Shown piece by piece: positions 10,266 through 18,974 of a stretch of DNA of 64,000 nt. Under the pieces are notes generated by a model, which searched no databases, had not been told where the DNA came from, and saw nothing but the letters and a program-made list of their open reading frames with translations. The translations under genes were made by a program, and so were the position numbers. Positions within the stretch are counted from its first letter, which is position 1; every line of letters begins with the position of its first letter. This DNA comes from Trichopria drosophilae (lineage: Eukaryota; Arthropoda; Insecta; Hymenoptera; Diapriidae), in NCBI GenBank assembly GCA_030407085.1, contig CM059582.1, positions 85,963,501-86,027,500 of the forward strand, in the 5' to 3' direction.

Positions 10266-10763
10266 GTTTCATTTTCTTAACGAAGTTATGAGGATCTTCC
10301 GGTATTGAGAGTAGTTAAATTCAATTTGTTCAGTCGATGCTATTACTGGACGATCTGCTCTAGGGAGATCCTTTACAGTGCCGTAAACTTCGAAACAATT
10401 TATTGTTCTGCCAAAAGTCGATTTAGGAATCAGTTCCTGTCCCTTGCTTGTCCTCTAATTTTGTAAATAGAATAATAAACTGTTTAAAAAAAGTGTATAC
10501 ATACATCTTACGCAACACTTGTGCAAAGTGAACTTGGGCGCGCGAACAGCGACAGAGAGCACGAGTCACCAGCGAAGTAAATAAACAACATACATTCACA
10601 TTGAATTTATACATACGTGTACAGTCTTATAAGGTTACATTTTGGTCTTAACTTTATCGTTTTGTGAGATACATGGATTTCCTATCTAAACGCCTTTCCT
10701 ATCTAAACGTATTAAGCATCATTTCAGTAACAAAATACATACGTATATTTCGTACAAAGAGCA
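10266..10763. other. Mariner 5' non-coding region
   Basis: About 0.5 kb between the left repeat and the transposase start. It presumably contains the promoter. No frame or distinct motif stands out. Confidence 0.4.
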
Positions 10764-10862
10764 ATGGCTGCGCTAAGTGAACGAGAAAGAATAACCATTC
10801 TCATGATGAGAGGCTGGGGTGATAACCAGCGATCTTTAGAGAATGTGCGAACCTTATTTAAC
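10764..10862 (+). pseudogene. Mariner transposase, N-terminal remnant
   Basis: About 33 residues starting MAALSERERITILMMRG form the first helix-turn-helix part of an IS630/Tc1/mariner transposase, the domain that binds the element ends. The frame is then joined directly to the downstream catalytic segment in a different frame, so the rest of the DNA-binding domain and the first catalytic Asp are deleted. Confidence 0.75.
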
Positions 10863-11223
10863 GGTAGGCGAGGATTTCGATCAGACTTGGTTTCAGCAAG
10901 ATGGTGCAGCACCCCATTATGCAACAGATGTTCGCAATTATTCGAGTGATGTATTCGCAGAACGGTGGATAGGTCGAAGGGGTGTAATAGAATGGCCACC
11001 AAGATCTCCGGATCTTACGCCCCTTGACTATTTTCTATGGGGTTATCTCAAAGATAGAGTGTATCGAACGAAACCGGTGAATATTGAGAAAGTAAAACAA
11101 CGAATACGGGATAAGATCGCGGCTATAGAACCAGATATGATTAAAAAAGTCGTATCGACTTTTTATAATCGCTTGGGATATTGCCAAGAAGTTCATGGCA
11201 ATCACTTTGAGCATAAGCTTTAG
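10843..11223 (+). pseudogene. Mariner transposase, C-terminal catalytic remnant
   Basis: The frame carries the second catalytic Asp in WFQQDGAAPHY and the third acidic residue in SPDLTPLDYFLWG. Forty-one residues separate the two Asp, so this is DD41D, the spacing reported for the rosa branch rather than the DD34D of classic mariners. The C-terminus ends HFEHKL and a stop at 11,223. The first Asp and about half of the protein are missing through an internal deletion with a frameshift, so it is not an active enzyme. No start is proposed, because the methionine at 10843 is only the first in this frame. Confidence 0.8.
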
Positions 11224-11286
11224 TAAGATACATAATTTCATCAAAATCTTAGTATACCCATCTTGCCTTAACTGTCTGGGGACACC

Positions 11287-11356
11287 CACACACACACACA
11301 CACGCACACGCACACGCACACGCACACGCACACGCACACGCACACGCACACGCACA
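11287..11356 (+). repeat. (CA)n/(CACACG)n microsatellite
   Basis: A run of CA dinucleotides turns into CACACG hexamers, just after the mariner transposase stop. Confidence 0.95.
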
Positions 11357-11599
11357 GGTGACGGCGAGGGGAACCACCTGAACAAAGCACCCCGAAGAGG
11401 TGTAAACCCGACCGTGCTACCTCCACGCGGTACATCTTGGGTAATGCTAAAGCCGGCGGTAGCATTGGAAACAATGTAAAAATGTTACCCATACATACGG
11501 TATTTATAAACGTATCGGATGTAAAAAAAATGTATATTTTTATCCGGGAACAATGATAATGCATTGCACTCTGGAAACTCTGGAAACATTACGAAAATA

Positions 11600-12260
11600 A
11601 AACGGGGTTCCAATTAAAAAAAATAGTCTTGAGCTTAGAATAAGCCTCAAGGTAATTTTCAAGGTTAAATTCAATGGTGCCTCTTGCTGAGTTAATTCGC
11701 TGTTCCGGGAGTTTTAAGTTTGGCCTTGAAATGACATTGCCGAAAAAAACGGCCATAGCATATTTGGACGTAAAATGTTGTGCTCTCTCCGAATCCGTAA
11801 AAAAAAATAGCAGTTTCCATTAAAAAAAACAAACTTGACCTTGAAATAACCTTCAAGGTCATGTTCAAGGTCAAATTCTGTGCTACCATTAAATATCCCA
11901 GGAAAAATCCTTAAACTTTTGTCTGAAACAATTTCCAGAGAAATGCACACCCTCTGAGATATTTCGCCGTTACGGGAGTTTTAAGTTTCACCTTGAAATG
12001 ACCTTGCCGGAAAAATCGATCATATCATACTCGGACGTAGAATTTCCCGCTCTTTCAGAATCCATGAAAAAAAATAGGGGTTCCCATTTAAAAAAATTAA
12101 CTTGACCTTGAAATAACCTTCAAGGTCAGGTTCAAGGTCAAATTCAATATCGCCATTAAATAGCCAGGAAAAAATTCTGAAACTTTTGTCTGAAACATTT
12201 TCCTCGAAAATGCACTCCCGCTGAGATATTTTGCTGTTCCGGGACTTTTGGATCACCCTG
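11600..12260 (-). repeat. Right inverted repeat of the mariner
   Basis: This is the inverted partner of the left repeat, with the same internal units and the same TGACCTTGA/TCAAGGTCA-type motifs. It differs from the left copy by scattered substitutions, so the element is not very young. Confidence 0.85.
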
Positions 12261-12301
12261 TATATATATATATATTAACTGTCCTTATATATATATATAT
12301 G
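12261..12301. repeat. AT-rich (TA)n tracts at the mariner right border
   Basis: Two TA runs are separated by 'taactgtcctta'. The first abuts the transposon end and contains its TA target duplication, so the exact border is uncertain by a few bases. Confidence 0.8.
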
Positions 12302-12554
12302 AATTTTAATTACATTAATGTTCTCCGATCAATTGCAGAAAAAATAATTTATCTTTATTGAATGAAAAGTGGCATATATACTACTGCAGAATACTGCATA
12401 CTAAGGCGCCTCCCCCCACCCCCCTCATAGTTATAAAGCGGAGATTTGTTAGTCTCTTTGCAATCGTCTCTGTCACTTCGAGACGTATTCGTATCGTTCC
12501 GATCAGAGGGGGGAAACCTAGGATTCTCGCTGTCATCGTTTCGATGCGAGTGAG
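12302..12554 (-). other. Errantivirus linker piece between mariner and Kolobok
   Basis: The minus strand has an open, Asp/Ser/Arg/Asn-rich stretch (about 12,550-12,400, including SDRNDTNTSRSDRDD). Its composition resembles the acidic linker between RNase H and integrase read at 8340-8580. It is probably part of the host errantivirus lying between the two DNA transposons. The evidence is composition and position only. Confidence 0.35.
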
Positions 12555-12558
12555 TTAA

Positions 12559-13159
12559 GGGTTTACACCACTCTGAACGCCCGAAAATTGGAGGGTATTT
12601 CAAGAATTAATTTTGACAAAACTATTAAAAATACAACTTTTTAATATTTATAATATCATAGTACATATATTTCACTCAAAAAAAATTCTTGAAAGAAGAA
12701 AAAATATTAAAAAATGGTGAAGATATAGGGAGTCTCGCAAGCCACTTTTCTTAGCGCATGGCCGTGCGGTGTACATGCTCGACAGCACAATTTTTAACTG
12801 AAACCTAAGAACAAAAATTGTTTTTAAACTATATTAAATTACATACAGCATGACGTAGCCGTTTAAAAAAAAAATTTTTTGAGCAAATGGGAGCACTTTG
12901 AAAAAAAAAATTTTTTTTGGGTACGAAATTTCTGTTTTAAAAATGCATAACTTTTTCCAAAAAAATTATCTCGAAAAAATCCTATGCCATGCCATAGAGA
13001 ATGTTATAGAGAAGCTGTGTACAAATTTTGAAGAGAATCGGTCAAGTAGTTTTGAGAAATCATGTACACCGCTCCAAAAAATGTAGTTTTGAGAAAAACG
13101 CAAAAGAAGATAAAAGAGTACTTTAAGGTATTAAAACTCGGAAATTTTTAACTTACCAA
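12559..13159. other. Kolobok 3' non-coding region
   Basis: About 0.6 kb between the left terminal repeat and the transposase stop. It is AT-rich with short A/T homopolymers, and nothing else is recognisable. Confidence 0.4.
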
Positions 13160-14805
13160 TTAATCAGCGATACCAGGCCCAAAATATTCATCGCCAAGAA
13201 TCGCCAGAATGTCCTCGGATTCTTTTTGTTTGGCTCGTTTAAGTTTTCTCGCCTCTTTTGTAGACTCCTGCGCTCTCAGATTGGCGATAGTGATCCTTGT
13301 CGCGTCACACTTTTCGCACATTTGCTGTGCATTCGGCCCTATTTTTAGATTTAATAACTGCATTATTAAAAGGACGCTTGTATATCCGTCATTAAAAATA
13401 CTGCTGGCAATATTTGCTGCGATTTCCACAATCTTAGCACCACTAGACGTGACTTTGGGCGCGAGGGCCCAAATCATGGAATTCAAACTTTCTTGTTATT
13501 TTGGGTAAAACCACCTAAACAACGTTCTAATAAATCGTGGGCACTTAATTTCTCGTACACTGGTTTTATTGCATTTTGAACTTCAACATGAAGATCAGGT
13601 TTGTGGTTGTAATTATTTAATGTACCACACGCTTTCGCCTTTTGCCAAGTGCACCACGAATCTTTTCCGGCAGGACAAGATTCCTTTTGTTTTCCTTTTT
13701 TACGTTCCACAAATGTGTGCCCATTCTTTTTTGCACATGGCCAATGCATTCCTTTTTATTTACAGTACTATCTCCGTATGGTTTTGAATCTGCAATGGCT
13801 TTGTAGGTTTTGCTGTCTCCATCTCCTATATAATTTGTATACTTTATTCCATACAAAAGTTCTGATCTTGCAAATATTTCACACATAGAATCAGTTTCCA
13901 TCTTCCCCGCCGATCCATCGTGATTCGCAAGACACTTTCACTTTTATGCTTTTCGTACCATTGTTCATATTCTTCAGTTCCTTCCAAATGTTTCCAAAAT
14001 TCGTACATTTTGGAGTAACTAAATTTGACAACAAAATCCAAAACTTTCCCCGTGTGGTGTCCAATAATCGATGAAACTCCGAAAAGAGAGGAGAATCCTC
14101 GCTTCCTCCAAGTTCCATTCCCGGATACCGTAAGTCCATCTTTTTTTTCCTTATCAGCTTCCTTTTTTTCATATGAAACTGCATTTCTCATTGATAATTC
14201 ACAGTCTTCGCAGCAACATGAATATTCGACACTACCTTGTCGTAAAAAGACTGAAAGATTGGTTTCGGCAAGTCCATTATCCCACAAAATTTTTCAATTC
14301 CTGTTAATCCTACACCAATCATTCTAAATGCTAAGACAATTCTTCTGTTCACATCATATGCTTTATTACCTATAAGAGGAGATGAATTATCAAAAACTGG
14401 TTCACAGGACACACACGATATTTTTAATTTGAATCCGAGGCCTCGATTTGACACTTCGGTAAATGTGATTTTTCCGTCACATTTTTTACACTTGACAACA
14501 TCACTGATAACAGAGAAAACTGATAAAAAGTTGCGATATCCGAAAGACGCATCAATTGCAATCTCCGGGTTATTTGAGGTTAGAAGTTTTTGTGCCGACG
14601 TACTTGTACTCTCTTCTTCTTTCTCCATTTCATATCGATTTGAAGGGCCGAACCTTTTTCTTTTTCTAGAAGGACGCCCGAGAGATTCTCTGCTTCCTTT
14701 TTTATTCACATGCGTTACTTTAAACATTTTAGCGAATCTAGCGAAAATAAATTTTAAAATATCTTTACTCGGTTGTTTCAGAATGACAGTTTTCGTTTCT
14801 GACAA
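13160..14805 (-). pseudogene. Kolobok/Mutator-like transposase, multiply frameshifted
   Basis: This DDE-type transposase is read on the minus strand. From the N-terminus there is a basic region (RPSRKRKR), a C4 zinc-like motif (CKKC...CVSC), MIGVGLTGIEKFCGIM, then GNGTWRKRGFSS, where the family has Asp in place of the Asn. After that come GDGDSKTY, CIGHVQKRMG, CPAGKDSWC, NSMIWALAPK and an intact C-terminus ending GPGIAD at 13,160. Frameshifts lie near 14,195, 13,925 and 13,490. About 60 residues are missing near 13,700, between CIGHVQKRMG and CPAGKDSWC. The likely true start is the Met of MFKVTHVNKKG near 14,724. The lost Asp and the breaks make it dead. Confidence 0.75.
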
Positions 14806-15124
14806 GCAGGTGCAAAATAGGAAGAGGGTAGGGGAGGGGATATTTTGGGAAAGGGATATACACCTGGAGGAGATATTCTATGAAACTTCGGAAATCACAA
14901 CAAAGCCCTCAGAACGATTCAAAGAGCTAAGGTTATTGGGAAGCGCCAGACAGCTTAAGCCGGTTTTTCGGACTACCTGCAGCGCTCACTTCTAATGACT
15001 GTAAAATACACAAATGATGAGATATTTTTAAACCCGACGTCTTAAAATGACGGTAAGAACATAGTCATCGAAATTATGTAGAAAAAAAAAATATTTTTTT
15101 TAAATTTTAGGGTGGTGTAACCCC
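14806..15124. other. Kolobok 5' region with terminal repeat
   Basis: It lies upstream of the transposase on the minus strand and ends in the terminal repeat at 15,109-15,124. No other signal is seen. Confidence 0.4.
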
Positions 15125-15383
15125 TTAAATCGGCTTCGGCGGCACTCGTGCCTATCCGTCTGTCGTCGTGTAGAGGAGGAACAGACCGGCCTCAGTCTTA
15201 GCCGACTGTCCGTCAGATGCACTTCCATATACCGAAGGCAAATCCTTCCCACTACTTGACCCGTACGTGGCTCCCGTAGTATCACCCTCTCTGTCTGTGC
15301 GTCTGCTCTCTATTTCTCTCTAGCGCGCGGTGGGGACGGTTACTCTGTTCCTTAGCCACGGTAGAGGATGGGACAGAGTGACA

Positions 15384-16075
15384 TCAGCAAGCTTGCTGCC
15401 TGCTCTCTTCTCTTGTACTTCGTTCCTCCCCCCACTCTGCGCTCTGTCCGTATGGGTAGATGCCGATCGAGTGCGCTTCTCCGTTCGTTGCGTACTGTCT
15501 CACTCTCTCGCTCTTCCGGAGCGGAAACACATTTTTCATATTCGACGGTTCATTTTGCTCGTCCGAGTCATCATGTTCCTCCCGTTCGACACCGTCTGCT
15601 GGATTCCTCGACAGCGTATCGGCGTTTACGTTGCATTGACCTGGCTTGTAGACCACATCGTACTCGTAATCTTCAAGCTTCGTTCTGAAACGATGCGTAC
15701 GAATCTTCAAATCCTTCATCGTTTTTAAGAACGTGAGATGTTGATGATCGGTCACTGTAGTGAATTTTAGACCGTACAGATACGGCCGTACAGATACGGC
15801 CGAGCATTTCCTTAGCAATCACCGGGTAACGGGTTTCGGCGTCTCTCAGACTCCGCAACGCGTACGCCGCTGGTGAATCGCTCCCTATTTTCCCTTGGGA
15901 TAGTATCGCACCCTGGCCATACCCTGAGGTGTCGGTGGTTACTATAAAGGGTTCTAAAAGTATGGTAATTTCAGAATCGGAGCTGAGCATAATTTCGATT
16001 TTAGACACTGAAATGCTTTCTCGGATACGGTACGTTTTGCCCGAGCTGTTTCGAGATTTCTGTATGTTGATTTCG
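15384..16075 (-). pseudogene. Ty3/gypsy RT end and RNase H, frameshifted
   Basis: The minus strand encodes the junction of reverse transcriptase and RNase H. CLKSKLCSAPILKLP in one frame is followed by PFIVTTDTSGYGQGAILSQGK in another, then YALRSLRDAETRYPVIAKE, then YLYGLKFTTVTDHQHLTFLK and KPGQCNVNADTLSRNP in a third. RNase H would degrade the RNA template during replication. At least two frameshifts and one stop (near 15,950) are present. A short tandem duplication (about 15,774-15,805) accounts for one shift. After SRNP the frame continues into an acidic linker to 15,384. The reverse transcriptase palm is not present upstream. Confidence 0.85.
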
Positions 16076-16080
16076 AACAT

Positions 16081-16397
16081 AGTAAATGTACTACATACTA
16101 CGATTTATGTGAATGTGTGTGTGTGCATCGTCCGTGTCGCAGAAAGGCGGGCAACTGGGACATATGTCTGTCTCTCTTTTCATCGCTTCCTCTCTCACTC
16201 TCTCTGTAAATGAGATGCAAGCCCTCCGCCGGTACTGTCGAGCCTGTTGTAGTGACATCCAAGGTTAGGATTTCTCCCAGTGGATGGTTCCTGCGGTGGA
16301 ATTAGAGAAAAGAAATGGAGCAGGCCTCGGGAACTGGCGGAAACGGCATCCTGTCAGATTAGTATAAAACTTTGTTTAATTTAAGAATATTTTTAAT
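16081..16397. other. Unassigned sequence beyond the RNase H fragment
   Basis: It contains GT- and CT-rich simple stretches (about 16,110 and 16,170-16,205). No protein or repeat family was recognised; the upstream pol is truncated here. Confidence 0.35.
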
Positions 16398-16640
16398 TTA
16401 ACCCTTATGTGCACAACCGGGTACCCGGGTATCCACCGCGCCATACTTTTGCGTATATCTTCATGAAAAATTGAAATATCGACTTTTCCTTCCAGGAATG
16501 CCTCGTTGAACTCTTTTCGAATATGAAGCCACTGGAAAAAAATTATTTTTCGAAAATTTGTAATCTAAATTACATGGTTTTATGACACATACACGTTGGG
16601 CACAACCGGGTACCCTGGTATCCACTTGGTGTGAAATTAT
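16398..16640. repeat. Paired CCGGGTACCC palindrome repeats with a TTAA border
   Basis: TTAA at 16,398-16,401 is followed by CCCTTATGTGCACAACCGGG. A 26-bp sequence centred on the palindrome CCGGGTACCCGG (16,411-16,436) returns with one or two changes at 16,600-16,625. The TTAA-CCCTT start suggests a piggyBac-type terminus, but I found no matching inverted end, so the element type is unproven. Confidence 0.35.
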
Positions 16641-17359
16641 GTTTTCGCTCAGAAATTAATAAATAACATTGATAAATATTTTATTTAGGTAATAGTAGTT
16701 TATAAATAAACAATAAATATCATTTTCAAGTACTGCAAACCTTTATTGAACGCAAACAAGATCTTTACTGTTGACCGGCCCACATTAGGGAAATATGGGA
16801 ATTGTAGGTTGAAAGAGTCTGAGCTCCGGCAATTCTTAGCCGATTTAAATAATTTTTTTTTTAAATGCATATAAAAGTACTTCTAAGACTCCTATCCAGA
16901 AGAATTTTTAAAAAAGTGAAAAAATTCACGTGTATTTCCTAATAAACAATGCAGATTATTTTCATTTTTAAATTCATCAAAGGTACCATATTTTTTTGAT
17001 TTGATTGATGTTGTGACAAAGTCACGATATTAATTGATAAAATTAAATTGCTAGAATATTAATTATATTTGGGCGAAAACAATACGCGTCGTAAGAACTG
17101 CAAGTTCTGTCTCGGCAGTGGGAGTGAGAGGCATGCGAGTTGCGCCGGCCGGGTAGTAGTAAGAGAAGGACGCTCGATCTCTCCCGTCGATCGCCGGTTT
17201 GTTGTGTCGGCGACGGCGTCTCCCATCTTGCGACGGAGAGGCGACGATCGGCGAGCTGACCACGCGTGTGTGTACGTATACAGGCGCTACACACACTAGC
17301 GCGTTATATTACGCATCCATTTAATATTCAAAATTTAAAGGAAAGTAGCGAGAGAGGTG

Positions 17360-17395
17360 GAAAATCGTCATCGGTCAGTACCGATGACGATTTTC
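17360..17395. repeat. Perfect 16-bp hairpin with 4-base loop
   Basis: GAAAATCGTCATCGGT, loop CAGT, then the exact reverse complement. It could form an RNA or DNA hairpin within the candidate LTR. It is not followed by a T run, and nothing shows a terminator function. Confidence 0.8.
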
Positions 17396-17512
17396 AAATT
17401 GAGTACGTTCGTGACCGCGACATAGTTGGCGAGGAATAGGGAGAAGTAGAGTTTTTTTTTGTGTGGTGTAGGGAGACAAGGGAGACGAAGTGTAAAAGGA
17501 TAAGTGCGACGG

Positions 17513-17662
17513 ATAGAGAGAGAGAGAGAGAGAGAGAGGAAGAGAGTGGGCGTAGTGGCTAGAAAGAGAGGGAGAGAGAGAGAGAGAGAGCCAGAAAGAG
17601 ACAGAGAGCAGGAGCCGTGGGTGAGAGGATTTGCGAGAGAGAGAGAGAGAGAGAGAGAGAGT
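17513..17662 (+). repeat. (GA)n-rich tracts
   Basis: Three GAGAGA blocks (about 17,515-17,540, 17,570-17,590 and 17,634-17,661) are separated by G/A-rich sequence. Such tracts can bind GAGA-type factors in insects, but here this is only a possibility. Confidence 0.85.
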
Positions 17663-18006
17663 GATGGAAACTGAGGTAAGTCGGCATAGCCGAAAAGTAT
17701 AGTGATTTCGGTAATTAAATCTTCGAATAATATGATCGGATCAGGGGTGGCGAGTTAAAGTTAAAAGATCGTTTTTTTTAATTCGTGAGTGGATTGGGAG
17801 AAAGGAGAAACCGGAAGTGAGTGTGAGGGGCTGACGTGGGTAGCGAGGAAGATAGCGAGGAAGTTCGGAAAAATAACGATCATACCAGTCCAGCGGAAAT
17901 CGCATTATTGGGTCGCGTCCAAGGAATTAAAATTGTGTGCAATTACAATAATTTCATGTATACGTATATTTTTTAAATAAATAAAGAAAAATTCAACGTT
18001 ACAAAA

Positions 18007-18024
18007 TGGCGACCGTGACAGGAC
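18007..18024 (+). other. Primer-binding-site-like sequence (tRNA-Arg type)
   Basis: TGGCGACCGTGACAGGAC follows the candidate LTR end after AAA. The first 14 bases correspond to the tRNA-Arg primer site reported for mdg1/412-type gypsy elements. It would prime minus-strand DNA synthesis of a plus-oriented element; no plus-strand gag or pol follows in this window. Confidence 0.5.
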
Positions 18025-18350
18025 GCGGCTAGTGACTGGTCGTTAATTAATTGAAATTTAATTAATTAATTATATTTATTTATTAATTTTTATAATTAAT
18101 TAATTATTACTATTATAATTTATCATCCTTTTCCTAAGTGGAAAAGGATAGAAACTCAACGTGCCAAACAAATGATTACTGAAGAACGCAGGGGGGGTCA
18201 AGTAATTTCCAACCTTTCTATATACACTAAAAGTTATATTTCTTCACAAAGAAAATATACAGCAGTTTGAGGCGCGACAGAGTACAAACAAAAAAAACGC
18301 GTTAATACGGAACGGCGCGGGGCTCGCAAATCACGCGACGATAGAGCTAC
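18025..18350. other. AT-rich then GC-rich non-coding stretch
   Basis: It includes TTAATTAAT-type repeats near 18,045-18,120. No gene is visible. Confidence 0.35.
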
Positions 18351-18932
18351 TTACGAAAAAGACCGGAGATACACAAAAAAAAAGGAAAAGGTACAAACCG
18401 CGAAAGGGGGAAGGGGGGGCACAAAAGACGCAAACTGTCGGACTTTCGGGATCAGCGCTAGCGCCTCCTGCGGCGTCGGGGCACCAGGAAGCAGCTCCGG
18501 ACTTCGTCGGCGGACGGTTCGGGGTTTCCTCCTCGAGGTGACGACAGGGGTCTCCACCGTCGAGGGTGCTTCGGCCCCTTCAGAGGATAGGGTGACCTCC
18601 ACCGTTGGAGAGAATACCTCCTTTCCCGGAGAGACAGCGGTCTCGTCCGCGGGGCTGGTTGCATCCGCCCCCGGGGAGTGGGTGTCCTCCACCGTCGGAG
18701 TGGTTGACCCCGCTCCCGGAGAGACAGGTGTCTCGTCTACGGGGACAGGGGCTCCCACTCCCGGGGAGGGTCGGGGTGCTCTCACTGGGAGCGGAGGGAA
18801 CTGGGAGGTGGACTCCAGTTCGGGGAGAGGGACAGGAGGTGAGGGAGGAGGGGTTACCGTCCTGCCTGCCCGTAGCGGGCATACTACTCGAAAGGGGACG
18901 CATGCCCACTTCGTTTTTCTCTCCTTGTCCAT
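18351..18932 (-). CDS. Pro/Ser/Thr-rich ORF downstream of gypsy pol, unknown function
   Basis: An open minus-strand frame of about 193 residues from the Met of MDKERKTKW. A consensus splice acceptor (TTTCTGTTACAG) lies about 10 bases before this Met, so it reads like a spliced exon. The body is rich in Pro, Ser, Thr and Glu with imperfect repeats resembling SPGAGSTTPTVEDTHSPGAD, encoded by a degenerate GC-rich minisatellite (about 18,540-18,770). Near the C-terminus there is a basic block (SRRKPRTVRRR) and a hydrophobic end. It lies 3' of gypsy pol on the same strand. I do not recognise a family. It may be an accessory frame of the retroelement or a host exon, and the repeat may keep the frame open by chance. 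Confidence 0.4.
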   Translation of the reverse strand: MDKERKTKWACVPFRVVCPLRAGRTVTPPPSPPVPLPELESTSQFPPLPVRAPRPSPGVGAPVPVDETPVSPGAGSTTPTVEDTHSPGADATSPADETAVSPGKEVFSPTVEVTLSSEGAEAPSTVETPVVTSRRKPRTVRRRSPELLPGAPTPQEALALIPKVRQFASFVPPLPPFAVCTFSFFFVYLRSFS

Positions 18933-18974
18933 GCTTTCTTGATCTGTAACAGAAAGGGATACAGTACTTAACAT

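Larger units (their letters stand above)
9542..12260 (+). mobile_element. Mariner (rosa/DD41D-like) transposon with very long repeated ends
   Basis: The element starts CAGGGTGATCCAAAAGTCCC at 9542 and ends with the reverse complement at 12260, flanked by TA at 9540-9541 and 12261-12262. The terminal inverted repeats span about 0.7 kb and consist of about 2.5 tandem units of roughly 270 bp. The transposase between them is an internally deleted IS630/Tc1/mariner protein. It is inserted in the linker region of the errantivirus. It is inactive itself, but its ends look complete. Confidence 0.85.
12559..15124 (-). mobile_element. Kolobok-like DNA transposon (TTAA duplication)
   Basis: A 2566-bp element has short terminal inverted repeats: GGGTTTACACCACTCT at the left and, reverse-complemented, GGGGTTACACCACCCT at the right. 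It is flanked by TTAA at 12,555-12,558 and 15,125-15,128. It carries a minus-strand transposase that matches the Mutator-like transposase domain group often found in insect genomes. The TTAA duplication is typical of Kolobok and piggyBac; the transposase is not piggyBac, so Kolobok-like is the best fit. It lies in the same errantivirus as the other insertions. Confidence 0.75.
1..16080 (-). mobile_element. Decayed errantivirus-like Ty3/gypsy element carrying nested insertions
   Basis: Read on the minus strand, this stretch holds retroelement pieces in the order expected for an insect errantivirus: the end of reverse transcriptase and RNase H (about 15,384-16,075), an acidic/Ser-rich linker, a domain between RNase H and integrase, integrase (6882-7949) and env (6420 to 6324, then 708 to 1). 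Three DNA transposons with their own target duplications interrupt it. No LTR, gag, protease or reverse transcriptase core was found, and the left edge is cut by the window. That the RNase H piece and the integrase/env piece are one copy is an inference from order, strand and the inserted elements. The linker left after removing the insertions, about 1.9 kb, is longer than usual, so a further unrecognised insertion or two separate copies remain possible. Confidence 0.6.
17012..18003 (+). mobile_element. Candidate LTR in plus orientation (solo or truncated element)
   Basis: The 3' border is the better supported. An AATAAA signal (about 17,977-17,986) is followed by ...GTTACA, and then, after three A, a primer-binding-like site at 18,007. 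A matching TGTGAC start lies at 17,012, giving about 990 bp. Inside are a perfect hairpin, long GA tracts and a splice-donor-like GAG/GTAAGT near 17,676. No second copy of the LTR was found in the window, so the left border is a guess. It is on the opposite strand to the gypsy coding regions nearby. Confidence 0.4.

Noticed and set aside
9546..12256. Frames reading ...ILRIFPGIFNGS... in both mariner ends
   Set aside because: They lie in the inverted repeats and their tandem units. Their similarity to one another reflects the DNA repeat, not a protein family.
14429..14995. 188-residue plus-strand frame
   Set aside because: It is antisense to the Kolobok-like transposase, whose minus-strand translation has recognisable family blocks.
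18538..18949. Plus-strand frames in the GC-rich repeat region
   Set aside because: The minisatellite keeps several frames open on both strands. Only the minus-strand frame has a splice acceptor just before its ATG and lies on the same strand as the gypsy.
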